Below, piece after piece: positions 18,634 through 26,584 of a stretch of 64,000 nt of DNA (position 1 is the first letter of the stretch; every line of letters starts with the position of its first letter). This DNA comes from VAXT01 sp964591295 (GTDB lineage Bacteria > Actinomycetota > Thermoleophilia > Gaiellales > Gaiellaceae): contig CAZQAG010000003.1 in the NCBI GenBank assembly GCA_964591295.1, positions 1-64,000 of the forward strand, read 5' to 3'. Both the position numbers and the translations under genes were made by a program. Under the pieces are notes generated by a model. The model searched no databases. It was given only the letters and a program-made list of their open reading frames with translations, and had not been told where the DNA came from.

Positions 18634-20465
18634 ACGACCGCTCGTTCAGCGGCGCGATCGACCTCTCCTTTTCGGCGGCGAGCCAGTATCTCCCGATCGC
18701 CGAGCACGGAGTCGTCGGAGACCTCCGCACCGTTGCGCTCGTCGGCACGGACGGCACGATCGACTGGTACTGCTGCCCGCGCTTCGACTCTCCGAGCGTG
18801 TTCGGCGCGATCCTCGACCGGAAGAAGGGCGGGCGCTACCGGATCTCGCCGACCGTCGGGGTCGGCACCGTCAAGCAGCTGTACTTCCCGGACACGAATG
18901 TCCTCATCACCCGCTTCCTCACCCCGGTCGGAGTAGGCGAGCTCCAGGACTTCATGCCGGTGGGGCCGCGGCAGCGACTGACCCGCCGCGTCCTCTGCGT
19001 GAGGGGCGAGATGACGTTCCGCGTCGAGGTCGACCCGCGGTTCGACTACGGACGCGAGTCGCACGAGACCGTCGTGCACGAGCACGGCGTTGTCTTCAAG
19101 ACACCCTCGTTGAATCTCGCGCTCGCGTCGGGAATCGGCTTCCGCGTCAGCGAGGAAGGCGTCCTCGGAGAGTTCTCGCTTCAGCCCGGCGAGAGCGAGT
19201 CGTTCGTGCTGGAAACGGTGACCGAGAGCCACGTGCCGCACGCCTTCACGCCCGAGGAGACGTTGCGGGACTTCGAGGAAACGGTCGAGTTCTGGAGGCG
19301 TTGGCTCGCGCAGTCTCGCTACCGGGGGCGCTGGCGCGAGACCGTGCACCGCTCAGCCCTCGTGCTCAAGCTCCTCACGTATCAGCCGTCCGGGGCGATG
19401 GTCGCGGCGCCCACGACCAGCCTGCCGGAGCAGATCGGCGGCGGCCGCAACTGGGACTACCGCTATACGTGGATCCGGGACACCGCCTTCTCTCTCTACG
19501 CGCTGCTCCGACTCGGCTTCACCGACGAGGCGGCCGGCTTCATGGACTGGCTGACGGACCGCTTCCGCGAGCGCGTCGGCCACGAGTCCGGACCGCTTCA
19601 GATCATGTATGCCGTCGACGGGGGCGCAGAGATCCCCGAGGAGGTGCTCGACCACCTCGAGGGCTACCGGCGCTCGGGGCCGGTGCGGATCGGGAACGGC
19701 GCCGCCAACCAGCTCCAGCTCGACATCTACGGCGAGCTGATCGACTCGGTCTACCTCTTCAACAAGCACGCGACTCCGATCTCGCACGGGGCCTGGAGCG
19801 ACCTGGCCCGCATCGTCGAGTGGGTCTGCGAGAACTGGGACCAGGCCGACGAGGGCATCTGGGAGACCCGCGGCGGGCGCCAGAACTTCACCTTCTCGCG
19901 CCTGATGTCCTGGGTCGCGGTCGAGCGCGCGATTCGGATAGCGCGCCAGCGCGGGCTGCCGGCCGACATTCCGCGGTGGTCGGCCGTGCGAGATCGGATC
20001 TACCACCAGGTCATGGACAAGGGCTGGAACCCCGAGCGAGGCGCCTTCGTGCAGCACTATGGGTCCGACGTCCTCGACGCGTCCGTGCTGCTGATGCCGC
20101 TGACGAAGTTCATCGCGCCGACCGATCCGCTCTGGCTCTCGACCCTGGATGCGATCTCGAACGAGCTCGTGTCGGACAGCCTCGTCTACCGCTACAACGT
20201 CGAGGCCTCGCCGGACGGGTTGATCGGCGACGAAGGCACCTTCTCGATCTGCTCCTTCTGGTATGTCGAGGCGCTCGCCCGGGCCGGCCACGTGGACGAG
20301 GCGCGGCTCGCGTTCGAGAAGATGCTCACGTACGCGAACCACGTCGGGCTCTACTCCGAGGAGATCGGCGCGACCGGCGAGCAGCTGGGCAACTTCCCGC
20401 AGGCCTTCACGCATCTCGCGCTCATCAGCGCGGCGGCCAACCTAGACCGCCAGCTGGGCGCCTGA
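18621..20465 (+). CDS. Glycoside hydrolase family 15 (glucoamylase or trehalase type)
   Basis: A 614-residue cytoplasmic enzyme that hydrolyses terminal alpha-glucosidic bonds with inversion. The N-terminal beta-sandwich starts with ASQYLPIAEHGVVGDLRTVA and GTIDWYCCPRFDSPSVFG, a hallmark of the bacterial GH15 group that includes trehalases. The (alpha/alpha)6 barrel contains GGRNWDYRYTWIRD and the general acid region DEGIWETRGG; the second catalytic Glu is likely in LIGDEGTFSICSFW. No signal peptide is present, favouring intracellular trehalose or maltodextrin turnover. ATG 18621 lies inside the end of the upstream CNBD gene. Confidence 0.92.
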   Translation: MARVDDRSFSGAIDLSFSAASQYLPIAEHGVVGDLRTVALVGTDGTIDWYCCPRFDSPSVFGAILDRKKGGRYRISPTVGVGTVKQLYFPDTNVLITRFLTPVGVGELQDFMPVGPRQRLTRRVLCVRGEMTFRVEVDPRFDYGRESHETVVHEHGVVFKTPSLNLALASGIGFRVSEEGVLGEFSLQPGESESFVLETVTESHVPHAFTPEETLRDFEETVEFWRRWLAQSRYRGRWRETVHRSALVLKLLTYQPSGAMVAAPTTSLPEQIGGGRNWDYRYTWIRDTAFSLYALLRLGFTDEAAGFMDWLTDRFRERVGHESGPLQIMYAVDGGAEIPEEVLDHLEGYRRSGPVRIGNGAANQLQLDIYGELIDSVYLFNKHATPISHGAWSDLARIVEWVCENWDQADEGIWETRGGRQNFTFSRLMSWVAVERAIRIARQRGLPADIPRWSAVRDRIYHQVMDKGWNPERGAFVQHYGSDVLDASVLLMPLTKFIAPTDPLWLSTLDAISNELVSDSLVYRYNVEASPDGLIGDEGTFSICSFWYVEALARAGHVDEARLAFEKMLTYANHVGLYSEEIGATGEQLGNFPQAFTHLALISAAANLDRQLGA

Positions 20466-20507
20466 ACCCCTAGCCGGGCGAGCCAAGTCCAATCTGCGAA
20501 AAGGACA

Positions 20508-20530
20508 TGTCCGGTGTCTGACACCGGACA
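20508..20530. repeat. Palindromic repeat, GTCTGAC core, copy 1
   Basis: Perfect 11-bp arms TGTCCGGTGTC (20508-20518) and GACACCGGACA (20520-20530) around one T. A second nearly identical copy lies 70 bases away. The 3' end of the GH15 gene is 43 bases upstream. There is no U-tract, so it is not an ordinary terminator; it looks like a REP-type dispersed hairpin. Confidence 0.85.
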
Positions 20531-20599
20531 GGTACCGATCGGGCCCGGCTTTGCGCCTCAGTGCCGCTTGCCTCGTAGACCGACATCGTCTCGATCGGC

Positions 20600-20626
20600 C
20601 ATGTCCGGTGTCAGACACCGGACATG
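20600..20626. repeat. Palindromic repeat, GTCAGAC core, copy 2
   Basis: Perfect 13-bp arms CATGTCCGGTGTC (20600-20612) and GACACCGGACATG (20614-20626) around one A. It matches copy 1 over the whole shared stem and ends eight bases before the stop of the 6-phosphogluconate dehydrogenase gene. The 69 bases between the copies show no gene. Confidence 0.85.
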
Positions 20627-20633
20627 GCTCAGG

Positions 20634-21518
20634 TCAGCCGGTTCCTTCGCCGCTCGTCTTGATGGCATGGCCGCCGAACTGCTCGCGAAGGGCTGCGGAG
20701 ACCTTCGCGGCGAAGCTCTCGTCCTGACGCGACGAGAAGCGCGCGAACAGCGCGGCTGCGATCACGGGCGCGGGAACGTCCTCGTTGATCGCCTCCTCGA
20801 TCGTCCAGCGTCCCTCGCCCGAGTCCTGGACGTAGCCCGCGATGTCGTCGAGGCCCGAGCCGTGCTGCTCGATCGCCGCGTACAGGAGGTCGAGCAGCCA
20901 CGAGCGCACGACCGAGCCGTAGCGCCAGATCCCGGCGATCTCATGCAGGTCGAAGTCGTACTCGGAGGCGTGCATGATCTCGAATCCCTCGGCATACGCC
21001 TGCATCAGGCCGTACTCGATCCCGTTGTGCACCATCTTCACGAAGTGGCCGGCACCCGACGGGCCGCAGTGCGCGTAGCCGTCCTCGGGCGCAAGCGTGC
21101 GAAAGGCGGGCTCGACGATCGTTACCGCGTCGTCGTCGCCACCGGCCATCAGGCAGTAGCCGACTTCGAGCCCCCAGATCCCGCCGGAGACGCCGGCGTC
21201 GACGAAGCGGATCTCGCGCTCGCGGGCCTCCGCGTGGCGGCGCTTCGAGTCGCGGAAGTTGGAGTTGCCGCCGTCGACGACGATGTCGCCGGGCTCGAGC
21301 AGGCCGAGCAGCGTGGTGAAGGTCGCTTCGGTCGCATCGCCCGCCGGGACCATCATCCAGGCCACGCGGGGCGCCTCGAGCTCGGAGACGAGCTCCTCGA
21401 TCGTCGAGACGGTGCCGCCGCCTGAGCGGGTGTACGTGACCACCTCGTGGCCATCCTGCTCGAGGCGCTGGACCATGTTTCCGCCCATCCGGCCGAGCCC
21501 GATCATTCCGAGCTTCAT
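20634..21518 (-). CDS. gnd: 6-phosphogluconate dehydrogenase, NAD-type short form
   Basis: A 294-residue enzyme oxidatively decarboxylating 6-phosphogluconate to ribulose 5-phosphate. N-terminal Rossmann motif KLGMIGLGRMGGNM, substrate-binding VDGGNSNF and DAGVSGGIWGLEVGY, and the catalytic region CGPSGAGHFVKMVHNGIEYG with the Lys and Asn typical of the family. At about 295 residues it belongs to the short YqeC/GndA-like group, which often prefers NAD+; the cofactor preference is inferred from length. ATG 21518 is preferred to GTG 21521 because AAGGAGG lies six bases upstream of the ATG. Confidence 0.93.
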   Translation of the reverse strand: MKLGMIGLGRMGGNMVQRLEQDGHEVVTYTRSGGGTVSTIEELVSELEAPRVAWMMVPAGDATEATFTTLLGLLEPGDIVVDGGNSNFRDSKRRHAEAREREIRFVDAGVSGGIWGLEVGYCLMAGGDDDAVTIVEPAFRTLAPEDGYAHCGPSGAGHFVKMVHNGIEYGLMQAYAEGFEIMHASEYDFDLHEIAGIWRYGSVVRSWLLDLLYAAIEQHGSGLDDIAGYVQDSGEGRWTIEEAINEDVPAPVIAAALFARFSSRQDESFAAKVSAALREQFGGHAIKTSGEGTG

Positions 21519-21649
21519 CACGCTCCTCCTTGCCCTTGGAATCCCCGGTGGAGCTTAGGACGACGCCATGGGCACTTCAAGAGCGCCCTGCACCGAAGTG
21601 GCTGTGCGCGCATGACTTGACCTCCCGGGCTGACGGAGAAGAATCGCGC

Positions 21650-21978
21650 TCCGTGGCATTCCAGGATCTCCAGTGGGCGGCCCGCGTCGGCTCGTTATTC
21701 CCGATCGCGGGCCTCGTCTTCGCAACGGCCGTGGCCTTCTGGCGGGCCCGCATCTTCCCCGCGTGGTTCGGCTGGAGCTTCATGCTCGGCGGGTTCATCG
21801 TGTCCTCGGCGGCACTACGTGGGATCAGTCCGGTTTCTGGGCTCCAGACGGCGCGTACTCGTACATTGCGATCGGCGTTGCTCTCGCCTGGATGTTCATA
21901 ACGAGCGGCCTGCTCCTCAGGCTCCCGCCCACTCCGGTGCGAGCGCCCGGGCACGCCGCGACTACGCCGATGCCCTAG
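21650..21978 (+). pseudogene. Frameshifted remnant of a membrane protein (DUF4386-like)
   Basis: Two overlapping frames carry halves of one membrane protein. The first reads WAARVGSLFPIAGLVFATAV and then an aromatic-rich second helix, with the last plausible residues SSAAL near 21815. The second frame then continues TWDQSGFWAPDGAYSYIAIG and a last helix to a stop at 21978. The join requires a one-base shift near 21812-21820. Only the last two or three helices are present and there is no good start, so the gene is both truncated and frameshifted. The DUF4386 family name is a tentative recognition from the WAPDGAY-type loop. Confidence 0.5.
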
Positions 21979-21996
21979 CGGCCTCGGACTAGTGCC

Positions 21997-23337
21997 ATGA
22001 ACGCGACCGATGTGATCTTCGAGCCGCTCGAGTTCCGGAACCTGACGGTCCCGAACCGCCTGATCGCCTCGAGCATCGGCAGCAGGATCGACTCCTACGA
22101 CGGCACGGGCACCGAGATCCGAATCAGGTGGGACGTCAAGTGGGCTCGGTCAGGCGTTGGAGCGATGATCTCGACCCACTCGCCCGTCGATGTCCGAGGG
22201 AACCTCTCGCCCCACTTCGCACACATCGATCGAGACGACCGGATCCCGTTCTGGCGCGAGCTCATCCGGCGCGTACACGGAAACGACTGCAAGTACATCC
22301 TTCAGCTCGTCTTCGCCGGCAGGCACCGGGAGGTCGCAGGCATTCATTACGACAAGGGCATGTCGTCCACCGACAAGCCCGACTGGTTCAGGGGCTTCGA
22401 GTGCACGCGGATGACCGCTGATGAGATTGCCGGTGTCGTTGACGCCTTCGGACAGGCGGCTCGCCGGGCGCGAGAGGCCGGTGCCGACGGGATCGAGATT
22501 CACGGCGCGAACGGTTTCGTGATCACCCAGTTCCGCTCCAAGGAGATCAACGACCGCAACGATGAGTGCGGGGGCTCACTCGAGAACCGGGCGCGCTTCC
22601 CGATTGAGCTCGTTCGCGAGGTCCGCCGGCAGGTTGGCGAAGACTTCCACGTCCAGTTCAAGATCAGCCTCGCCGAGCACATACGCGAGGTGTATCCGTG
22701 GCGCAGAAGCGACGGGAACAAGGTCGAAGACTCCGTACAGATCTGCAAGCTGCTCGAGGACGCCGGGGTCGATGCCTTCCACGTGTCGGCGGGTGCGAAC
22801 TATCCACATCCGCGCAACCCAGCCGGAAAGTTTCCCATCGAAGATGTTGCGAGGATCTTCGACCAGGTCTCGAGCGGCCGACACTCGTGGCGCGACTTCG
22901 CCCTGCTGAAGTCGCCCTTGAGACACCTCGTGCGGCGATGGTGGGAGAGGCCTTCGCGCGGCCGAGAGGAGGGGATCAATCTGGCGGATTCGGACGCGCT
23001 CAAGAAGGCCGTGAGCGTGCCCGTCATCTGCGGCGGAGGGTTCCAGACCGCATCCCTCATCGGCGACGCGATCGAGCGTGGATCATGCGACGCGGTCGCG
23101 CTCGCGAGAGCGCTGATCGCGAACCCCGACCTCCCGAAGATGTTCGCTGCGGGCCTGGACCGCCCGCCGAAGCCGTGCACGTACGCGAACCTGTGCCTGG
23201 TCAACCTCGCGATGCACCCGGTGGGCTGCTACGACGAGTCACGGTTCGACTCGCGCGAAGAGATGCACCGCGAAGCCATGGCGATCTTCGAGCCGCCGGC
23301 AATGGTGGCGAGCGAAGATACGGCGCGCACTTCCTGA
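21997..23337 (+). CDS. NADH:flavin oxidoreductase, Old Yellow Enzyme family
   Basis: A 446-residue FMN-dependent TIM-barrel enzyme reducing activated C=C bonds at NAD(P)H expense. It begins FEPLEFRNLTVPNRLI, has the substrate-site HGANGFVITQF and the family signature NDRNDECGGSLENRARF, and ends with CGGGFQ and ALARALIANPDLP, which bind FMN phosphate. An insertion of about 40 residues with many Arg and Trp (around residues 295-325) is unusual. No iron-sulphur or second FAD domain follows. ATG 21997. A strong hairpin terminator follows at 23353. Physiological substrate unknown. Confidence 0.9.
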   Translation: MNATDVIFEPLEFRNLTVPNRLIASSIGSRIDSYDGTGTEIRIRWDVKWARSGVGAMISTHSPVDVRGNLSPHFAHIDRDDRIPFWRELIRRVHGNDCKYILQLVFAGRHREVAGIHYDKGMSSTDKPDWFRGFECTRMTADEIAGVVDAFGQAARRAREAGADGIEIHGANGFVITQFRSKEINDRNDECGGSLENRARFPIELVREVRRQVGEDFHVQFKISLAEHIREVYPWRRSDGNKVEDSVQICKLLEDAGVDAFHVSAGANYPHPRNPAGKFPIEDVARIFDQVSSGRHSWRDFALLKSPLRHLVRRWWERPSRGREEGINLADSDALKKAVSVPVICGGGFQTASLIGDAIERGSCDAVALARALIANPDLPKMFAAGLDRPPKPCTYANLCLVNLAMHPVGCYDESRFDSREEMHREAMAIFEPPAMVASEDTARTS

Positions 23338-23352
23338 AACGTCAATCGAAAT

Positions 23353-23381
23353 GACAAAGCCCCGCCTCGCGGGGCTTTGTC
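23353..23381. terminator. Bidirectional intrinsic terminator between the OYE gene and rnpB
   Basis: GACAAAGCCCCGC (23353-23365), loop CTC, GCGGGGCTTTGTC (23369-23381): a 13-bp perfect stem with A and T runs inside both arms, so it can stop transcription of the plus-strand oxidoreductase and of minus-strand rnpB. Confidence 0.9.
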
Positions 23382-23384
23382 GTA

Positions 23385-23734
23385 GCAGGCCTGTAAGCCG
23401 GATTCTGTCGAGGGTGACCATCTCTCTAGGCCGTCGGTTGCCCGACGGCTCGAGCGGTGTACCCGGCTCCTCGGCGGGCAGCGTCAGCGGAGCCTGTTTC
23501 ACCTTGCACCGGACGGAGTTTGGCTAGCCACTGTGTCGCCACAGCGCTGATGGGCTCTTACCCCACCGTTTCACCCTTACCTTCGGCGTCTCCGGAGAGT
23601 GTTTCGCCGCCGGCGGTCTCCTTTCTGTGCCACTTTTCGTCGGCTTTCGCCGCCTGGGGTTTCCCCAGCGTCCTGCCCTGCGGTGTCCGGACTTTCCTCG
23701 AGCCGCGAACGGCTCGCGGTCACCCGGCCTGCAA
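23385..23734 (-). ncRNA. rnpB: RNase P RNA (type A)
   Basis: The minus strand contains the universal RNase P core: near the 5' end GAGGAAAGTCCGGAC, in the middle GGTAAGGGTGAAACGGTG and AAGAGCCCATCAGC, and at the 3' end GACAGAATCCGGCTTAC. P1 pairs GCAGGCC (5') with GGCCTGC (23385-23391). Length is about 350 nt. The ends are placed from P1 pairing. The 3' end is followed at once by the terminator hairpin. The 5' end overlaps the last codons of the zinc-ribbon gene downstream of lexA. Confidence 0.95.
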
Positions 23735-23911
23735 GGTCAATTGTAGCCGCGTTTCCTCAGCGCTCTCGAGAACGGCCTCGCACTCCGGACACGCGATCCG
23801 TCCTCCGCGCCGGAGCACGAACTCCCCGCAGACGAGGCACTCCAGGCTGGCGCCCCGCAGCAGGGCCAACAGTTCCTGCTCGAGGCTGCGGTTGAGCGCC
23901 TCCACGGTCAC
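23720..23911 (-). CDS. Small zinc-ribbon protein
   Basis: A 63-residue protein with two CxxC knuckles, ECLVCGEF and ACPECEAV, spaced 16 residues apart, framed by helical segments. It probably binds one zinc ion; DNA, RNA or protein binding is possible. GTG 23911 overlaps the lexA stop by four bases, so it is translationally coupled to lexA and would be SOS-responsive. Its TGA falls within the first bases of rnpB, an unusually tight arrangement. Confidence 0.7.
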   Translation of the reverse strand: MTVEALNRSLEQELLALLRGASLECLVCGEFVLRRGGRIACPECEAVLESAEETRLQLTLQAG

Positions 23912-24525
23912 AGCTGCCTGAAGACTCCGATCACCTTGCCCAGGATCTGAACGTGTTCCGCGTAGATCGGCTCGAGCGCGTCGTTCTCGGGCTGGAGCCG
24001 GACGCGGCCGTCGTCGCGGAAGAACCGCTTCACGGTCGCCTCGTTCAAGGACTCGTCGTCTCCGGCCAGGGCCACGACGATCTCGCCGTTGCGGGCATCC
24101 TGCTCGCGGCGAACGACGACGAAGTCGCCGTCGAGGATGCCGGCGTTCACCATCGAGTCGCCCTTCACGCGCAGGAGGAACTCCTCCCCACCCTTCGACA
24201 ACGGCTCGGGCACGGCGAGGTACTCCTCGATGTTCTCCTCGGCAAGGAGTGGCCCACCCGCGGCGATCTCGCCGACGAGCGGGAGCTTGTGGACATCGGG
24301 AGCGGGCGGAGCTTTCGGCTCGCGGCGCAGCTCAATCGCGCGCGGCTTGGTCGGGTCGCGCTTCAGCAAGCCCGCACGCTCGAGGTTCGCGAGGTGCGCG
24401 TGCACGGTAGACGGCGAAGCGAGCCCGACTGCCTCCCCGATCTCGCGAACGGTTGGCGGATAACCGTGGCCGTCCACGTACTTCGTCAAGAAGTCGAAAA
24501 TCTGACGCTGCCTGTCGGTCAGCAC
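23908..24525 (-). CDS. lexA: LexA repressor
   Basis: A 205-residue SOS repressor. Winged-helix domain residues 1-65 (MLTDRQRQIFDFL, PPTVREIGEAVGL, SPSTVHAHLANLERAGLL). The self-cleavage site is Ala89-Gly90 in EIAAGGPL; catalytic Ser124 is in KGDSMVNAG and Lys166 in NEATVKRFF. I choose GTG 24525, with GGAAGGAG five bases upstream; the open frame upstream contains the LexA operator itself and so should not be coded. It is followed by a coupled zinc-ribbon gene and then rnpB. Autoregulated through the box at 24540. Confidence 0.96.
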   Translation of the reverse strand: MLTDRQRQIFDFLTKYVDGHGYPPTVREIGEAVGLASPSTVHAHLANLERAGLLKRDPTKPRAIELRREPKAPPAPDVHKLPLVGEIAAGGPLLAEENIEEYLAVPEPLSKGGEEFLLRVKGDSMVNAGILDGDFVVVRREQDARNGEIVVALAGDDESLNEATVKRFFRDDGRVRLQPENDALEPIYAEHVQILGKVIGVFRQL

Positions 24526-24539
24526 GGGGTCTCCTTCCG

Positions 24540-24553
24540 CGAACATGTGTTCG
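24540..24553. promoter_or_regulatory. LexA (SOS) operator
   Basis: CGAACATGTGTTCG, a perfect palindrome matching the actinobacterial/Gram-positive SOS box GAAC-N4-GTTC, 14 bases upstream of the lexA GTG. It implies autorepression of lexA and the coupled downstream genes. Confidence 0.9.
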
Positions 24554-24581
24554 ATCAGGCTAGCGGCAGCCGCGGACGGCG

Positions 24582-24866
24582 TCAAACGAACAGCTGCGCG
24601 AGCAGCACAGCGGCGAGGCCGACCAGGAATCCAGCCATCTCGCGGCTATACGGCGCATGCAAAGCGAGCCAGAAGGTCGCGAAAACAGCCGCCGGGAAGA
24701 AGTACAGCGCGATACTGAAGTCGGCCAAGACGCTGAGGACGGAGAGAGCGCCGGCGAACGCCCACGCGGAGAACCACTGCCACCCCCTCTGCCCGAGGCC
24801 GCGCTGACGGCTCTTCACGACCAGCACAACAGCACCGGCGAGAGCGAGAGGCCAGAGAACGATCAT
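24582..24866 (-). CDS. Small multi-spanning membrane protein, function unknown
   Basis: A 94-residue hydrophobic protein with about three transmembrane segments: IVLWPLALAGAVVLVV, AFAGALSVLSVLADFSIALY into FFPAAVFATFWLAL, and EMAGFLVGLAAVLLAQLFV. ATG 24866 was chosen because the frame upstream crosses a terminator and codes for low-complexity sequence. The gene ends 28 bases before the SOS box, so the lexA promoter must overlap its 3' end. No family recognised. Confidence 0.6.
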   Translation of the reverse strand: MIVLWPLALAGAVVLVVKSRQRGLGQRGWQWFSAWAFAGALSVLSVLADFSIALYFFPAAVFATFWLALHAPYSREMAGFLVGLAAVLLAQLFV

Positions 24867-24959
24867 GTCTGCAACGTGCCCCGAGCCACGACACGATCGT
24901 AAACCGCCGCGCGCGGCCGCCGCGGGTGCGGGCTTTGCCCGTGCCCGCCCACGAACGCT

Positions 24960-25002
24960 CCCGAAGAAAACAAGTCGCCCGAAGTCGTGAGACTTCGGGC
25001 GA
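24960..25002 (-). terminator. Intrinsic terminator of tRNA-Leu
   Basis: A 12-bp perfect stem TCGCCCGAAGTC (24975-24986) / GACTTCGGGCGA (24991-25002) with loop GTGA. On the minus strand it is followed by CTTGTTTTCTTC. It lies 27 bases after the tRNA. Confidence 0.85.
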
Positions 25003-25028
25003 GGAGCCGGCCCGTGGCCGGCGACAGT

Positions 25029-25113
<85 letters not shown>

Positions 25114-25150
25114 GCGGTCGCGAAGTGTAGCCAGGGTTAGGGTACTCAGC

Positions 25151-26584
25151 GTGAAGGCGCTGGCCGAGGCGGCGGTCGATGCAGCACTGGGGGCCGGGGC
25201 CTCCTACGCGGACGCGCGCGCGGTCACTCTTCGGCGCCAGCACGTGGTCACGAAGAACCTCCAGGTCGACGACCTGAGCGACGCCGAGAGCGAGGGCATC
25301 GGCGTCCGCGTCCTCGTCGACGGGGCATGGGGATTCGCCGGCGAGGGCCGCCTGGACGAGGCGGCAGCCCGAGAAGCAGCACTGCGGGCAACGGCGTTTG
25401 CGGCGGCGGCTCCTGGCCGGCACGAGACCTCGCTCGCGCCGATCGACCCGCAGAGCGGCGACTACCGGACGCCCCTCGAGCGCGACCCATTCGACGTGCC
25501 GCTCTCGGAGAAGGTCGACCTCTGCCTGCGCGCCGAGGAGGGCATGCGCCTGCCGGAGGTCAAGGTGACCCTGGCGATGGTTCGCGCCCAGCGCGAGCAC
25601 AAGTTCCTCGTCTCCTCCGACGGCGCCGCGATCGAGCAGGAGCTCGTCGAATGCGGCGGCGGCATCGACGCGTACGCGACCGCCGGCGACGTCTCGCAGA
25701 TCCGGAGCTACCCGAGCCAGCACAGCGGCGTCAGCGCCCAGGGCGGCTGGGAGTTCATCGAGGGACTGTCCCTCGCCGAGGAGGCGCCGCGCGTCGGCGA
25801 GCAGGCCGTCGCGCTGCTCAGCGCCGACGAGTGCCCGTCCGGCCGGACGACGATCGTCCTCTCGCCCGAGCAGACGATCATGCAGGTGCACGAGTCGGTC
25901 GGCCATCCGACGGAGCTCGACCGCATCTACGGCAGCGAAGCTGCGTACGCGGGAACGAGCTTCCTCTCGCCGGACGACCTCGGCAACCTCCGCTACGGCT
26001 CGCCGAAGATGAACATCGTCTCCGACGCGACGACGCCGCTGGGCCTCGGCACATTCGCCTTCGACGACGAGGGCGTGCCCGCGCAGCGCGAGGCGATCGT
26101 CGAGGAGGGCGTTCTTCGCGGCTTCCTCACCTCTCGCGAGACCGCTGAGCGGATCGGGGCGGGCGCGGGCGGCTCGATGCGGGCCGACGGCTGGAGCCGG
26201 ATGCCGCTCGTCCGGATGACGAACCTCCATCTCGAGCCGGGCGAAGGCTCGTTCGAGGAGCTTCTCGCCGACGTCGACGACGGGCTCTACCTGGAGACGA
26301 ACAAGAGCTGGTCGATCGACGACAAGCGGCTGAACTTCCAGTTCGGGACGCAGATCGCGTGGGAGATCAAGAACGGCAAGCTGGGGCGGATGCTGCGGGA
26401 CGCGACCTACACGGGCGTGACTCCGGTCTTCTGGGGCTCACTCGACGGCGTCGCAGGCCCGGACGAGTGGCAGCTCTTCGGCCTGACGAACTGCGGCAAG
26501 GGCCAGCCCGGCCAGGAGGCCCACGTCTCGCACGGCGCCTCACCGGCCCGCTTCCGCGACGTCGAGGTGGGCGTCTCCGGTTGA
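25151..26584 (+). CDS. tldD: TldD metalloprotease subunit
   Basis: A 477-residue zinc peptidase that with TldE forms a heterodimer degrading unstructured peptides. In other bacteria it matures microcin B17-like peptides and the CcdA antidote. The metal motif is HESVGHPTELDR (HExxxH), as in characterised TldD, and the C-terminal zinc-ligand region GLTNCGKGQPGQ is present. Start GTG 25151 matches the conserved N-terminus (MKALAEAAVDAAL). The stop overlaps the tldE TTG by four bases. No RiPP precursor gene is seen nearby, so housekeeping proteolysis is the default reading. Confidence 0.94.
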   Translation: MKALAEAAVDAALGAGASYADARAVTLRRQHVVTKNLQVDDLSDAESEGIGVRVLVDGAWGFAGEGRLDEAAAREAALRATAFAAAAPGRHETSLAPIDPQSGDYRTPLERDPFDVPLSEKVDLCLRAEEGMRLPEVKVTLAMVRAQREHKFLVSSDGAAIEQELVECGGGIDAYATAGDVSQIRSYPSQHSGVSAQGGWEFIEGLSLAEEAPRVGEQAVALLSADECPSGRTTIVLSPEQTIMQVHESVGHPTELDRIYGSEAAYAGTSFLSPDDLGNLRYGSPKMNIVSDATTPLGLGTFAFDDEGVPAQREAIVEEGVLRGFLTSRETAERIGAGAGGSMRADGWSRMPLVRMTNLHLEPGEGSFEELLADVDDGLYLETNKSWSIDDKRLNFQFGTQIAWEIKNGKLGRMLRDATYTGVTPVFWGSLDGVAGPDEWQLFGLTNCGKGQPGQEAHVSHGASPARFRDVEVGVSG

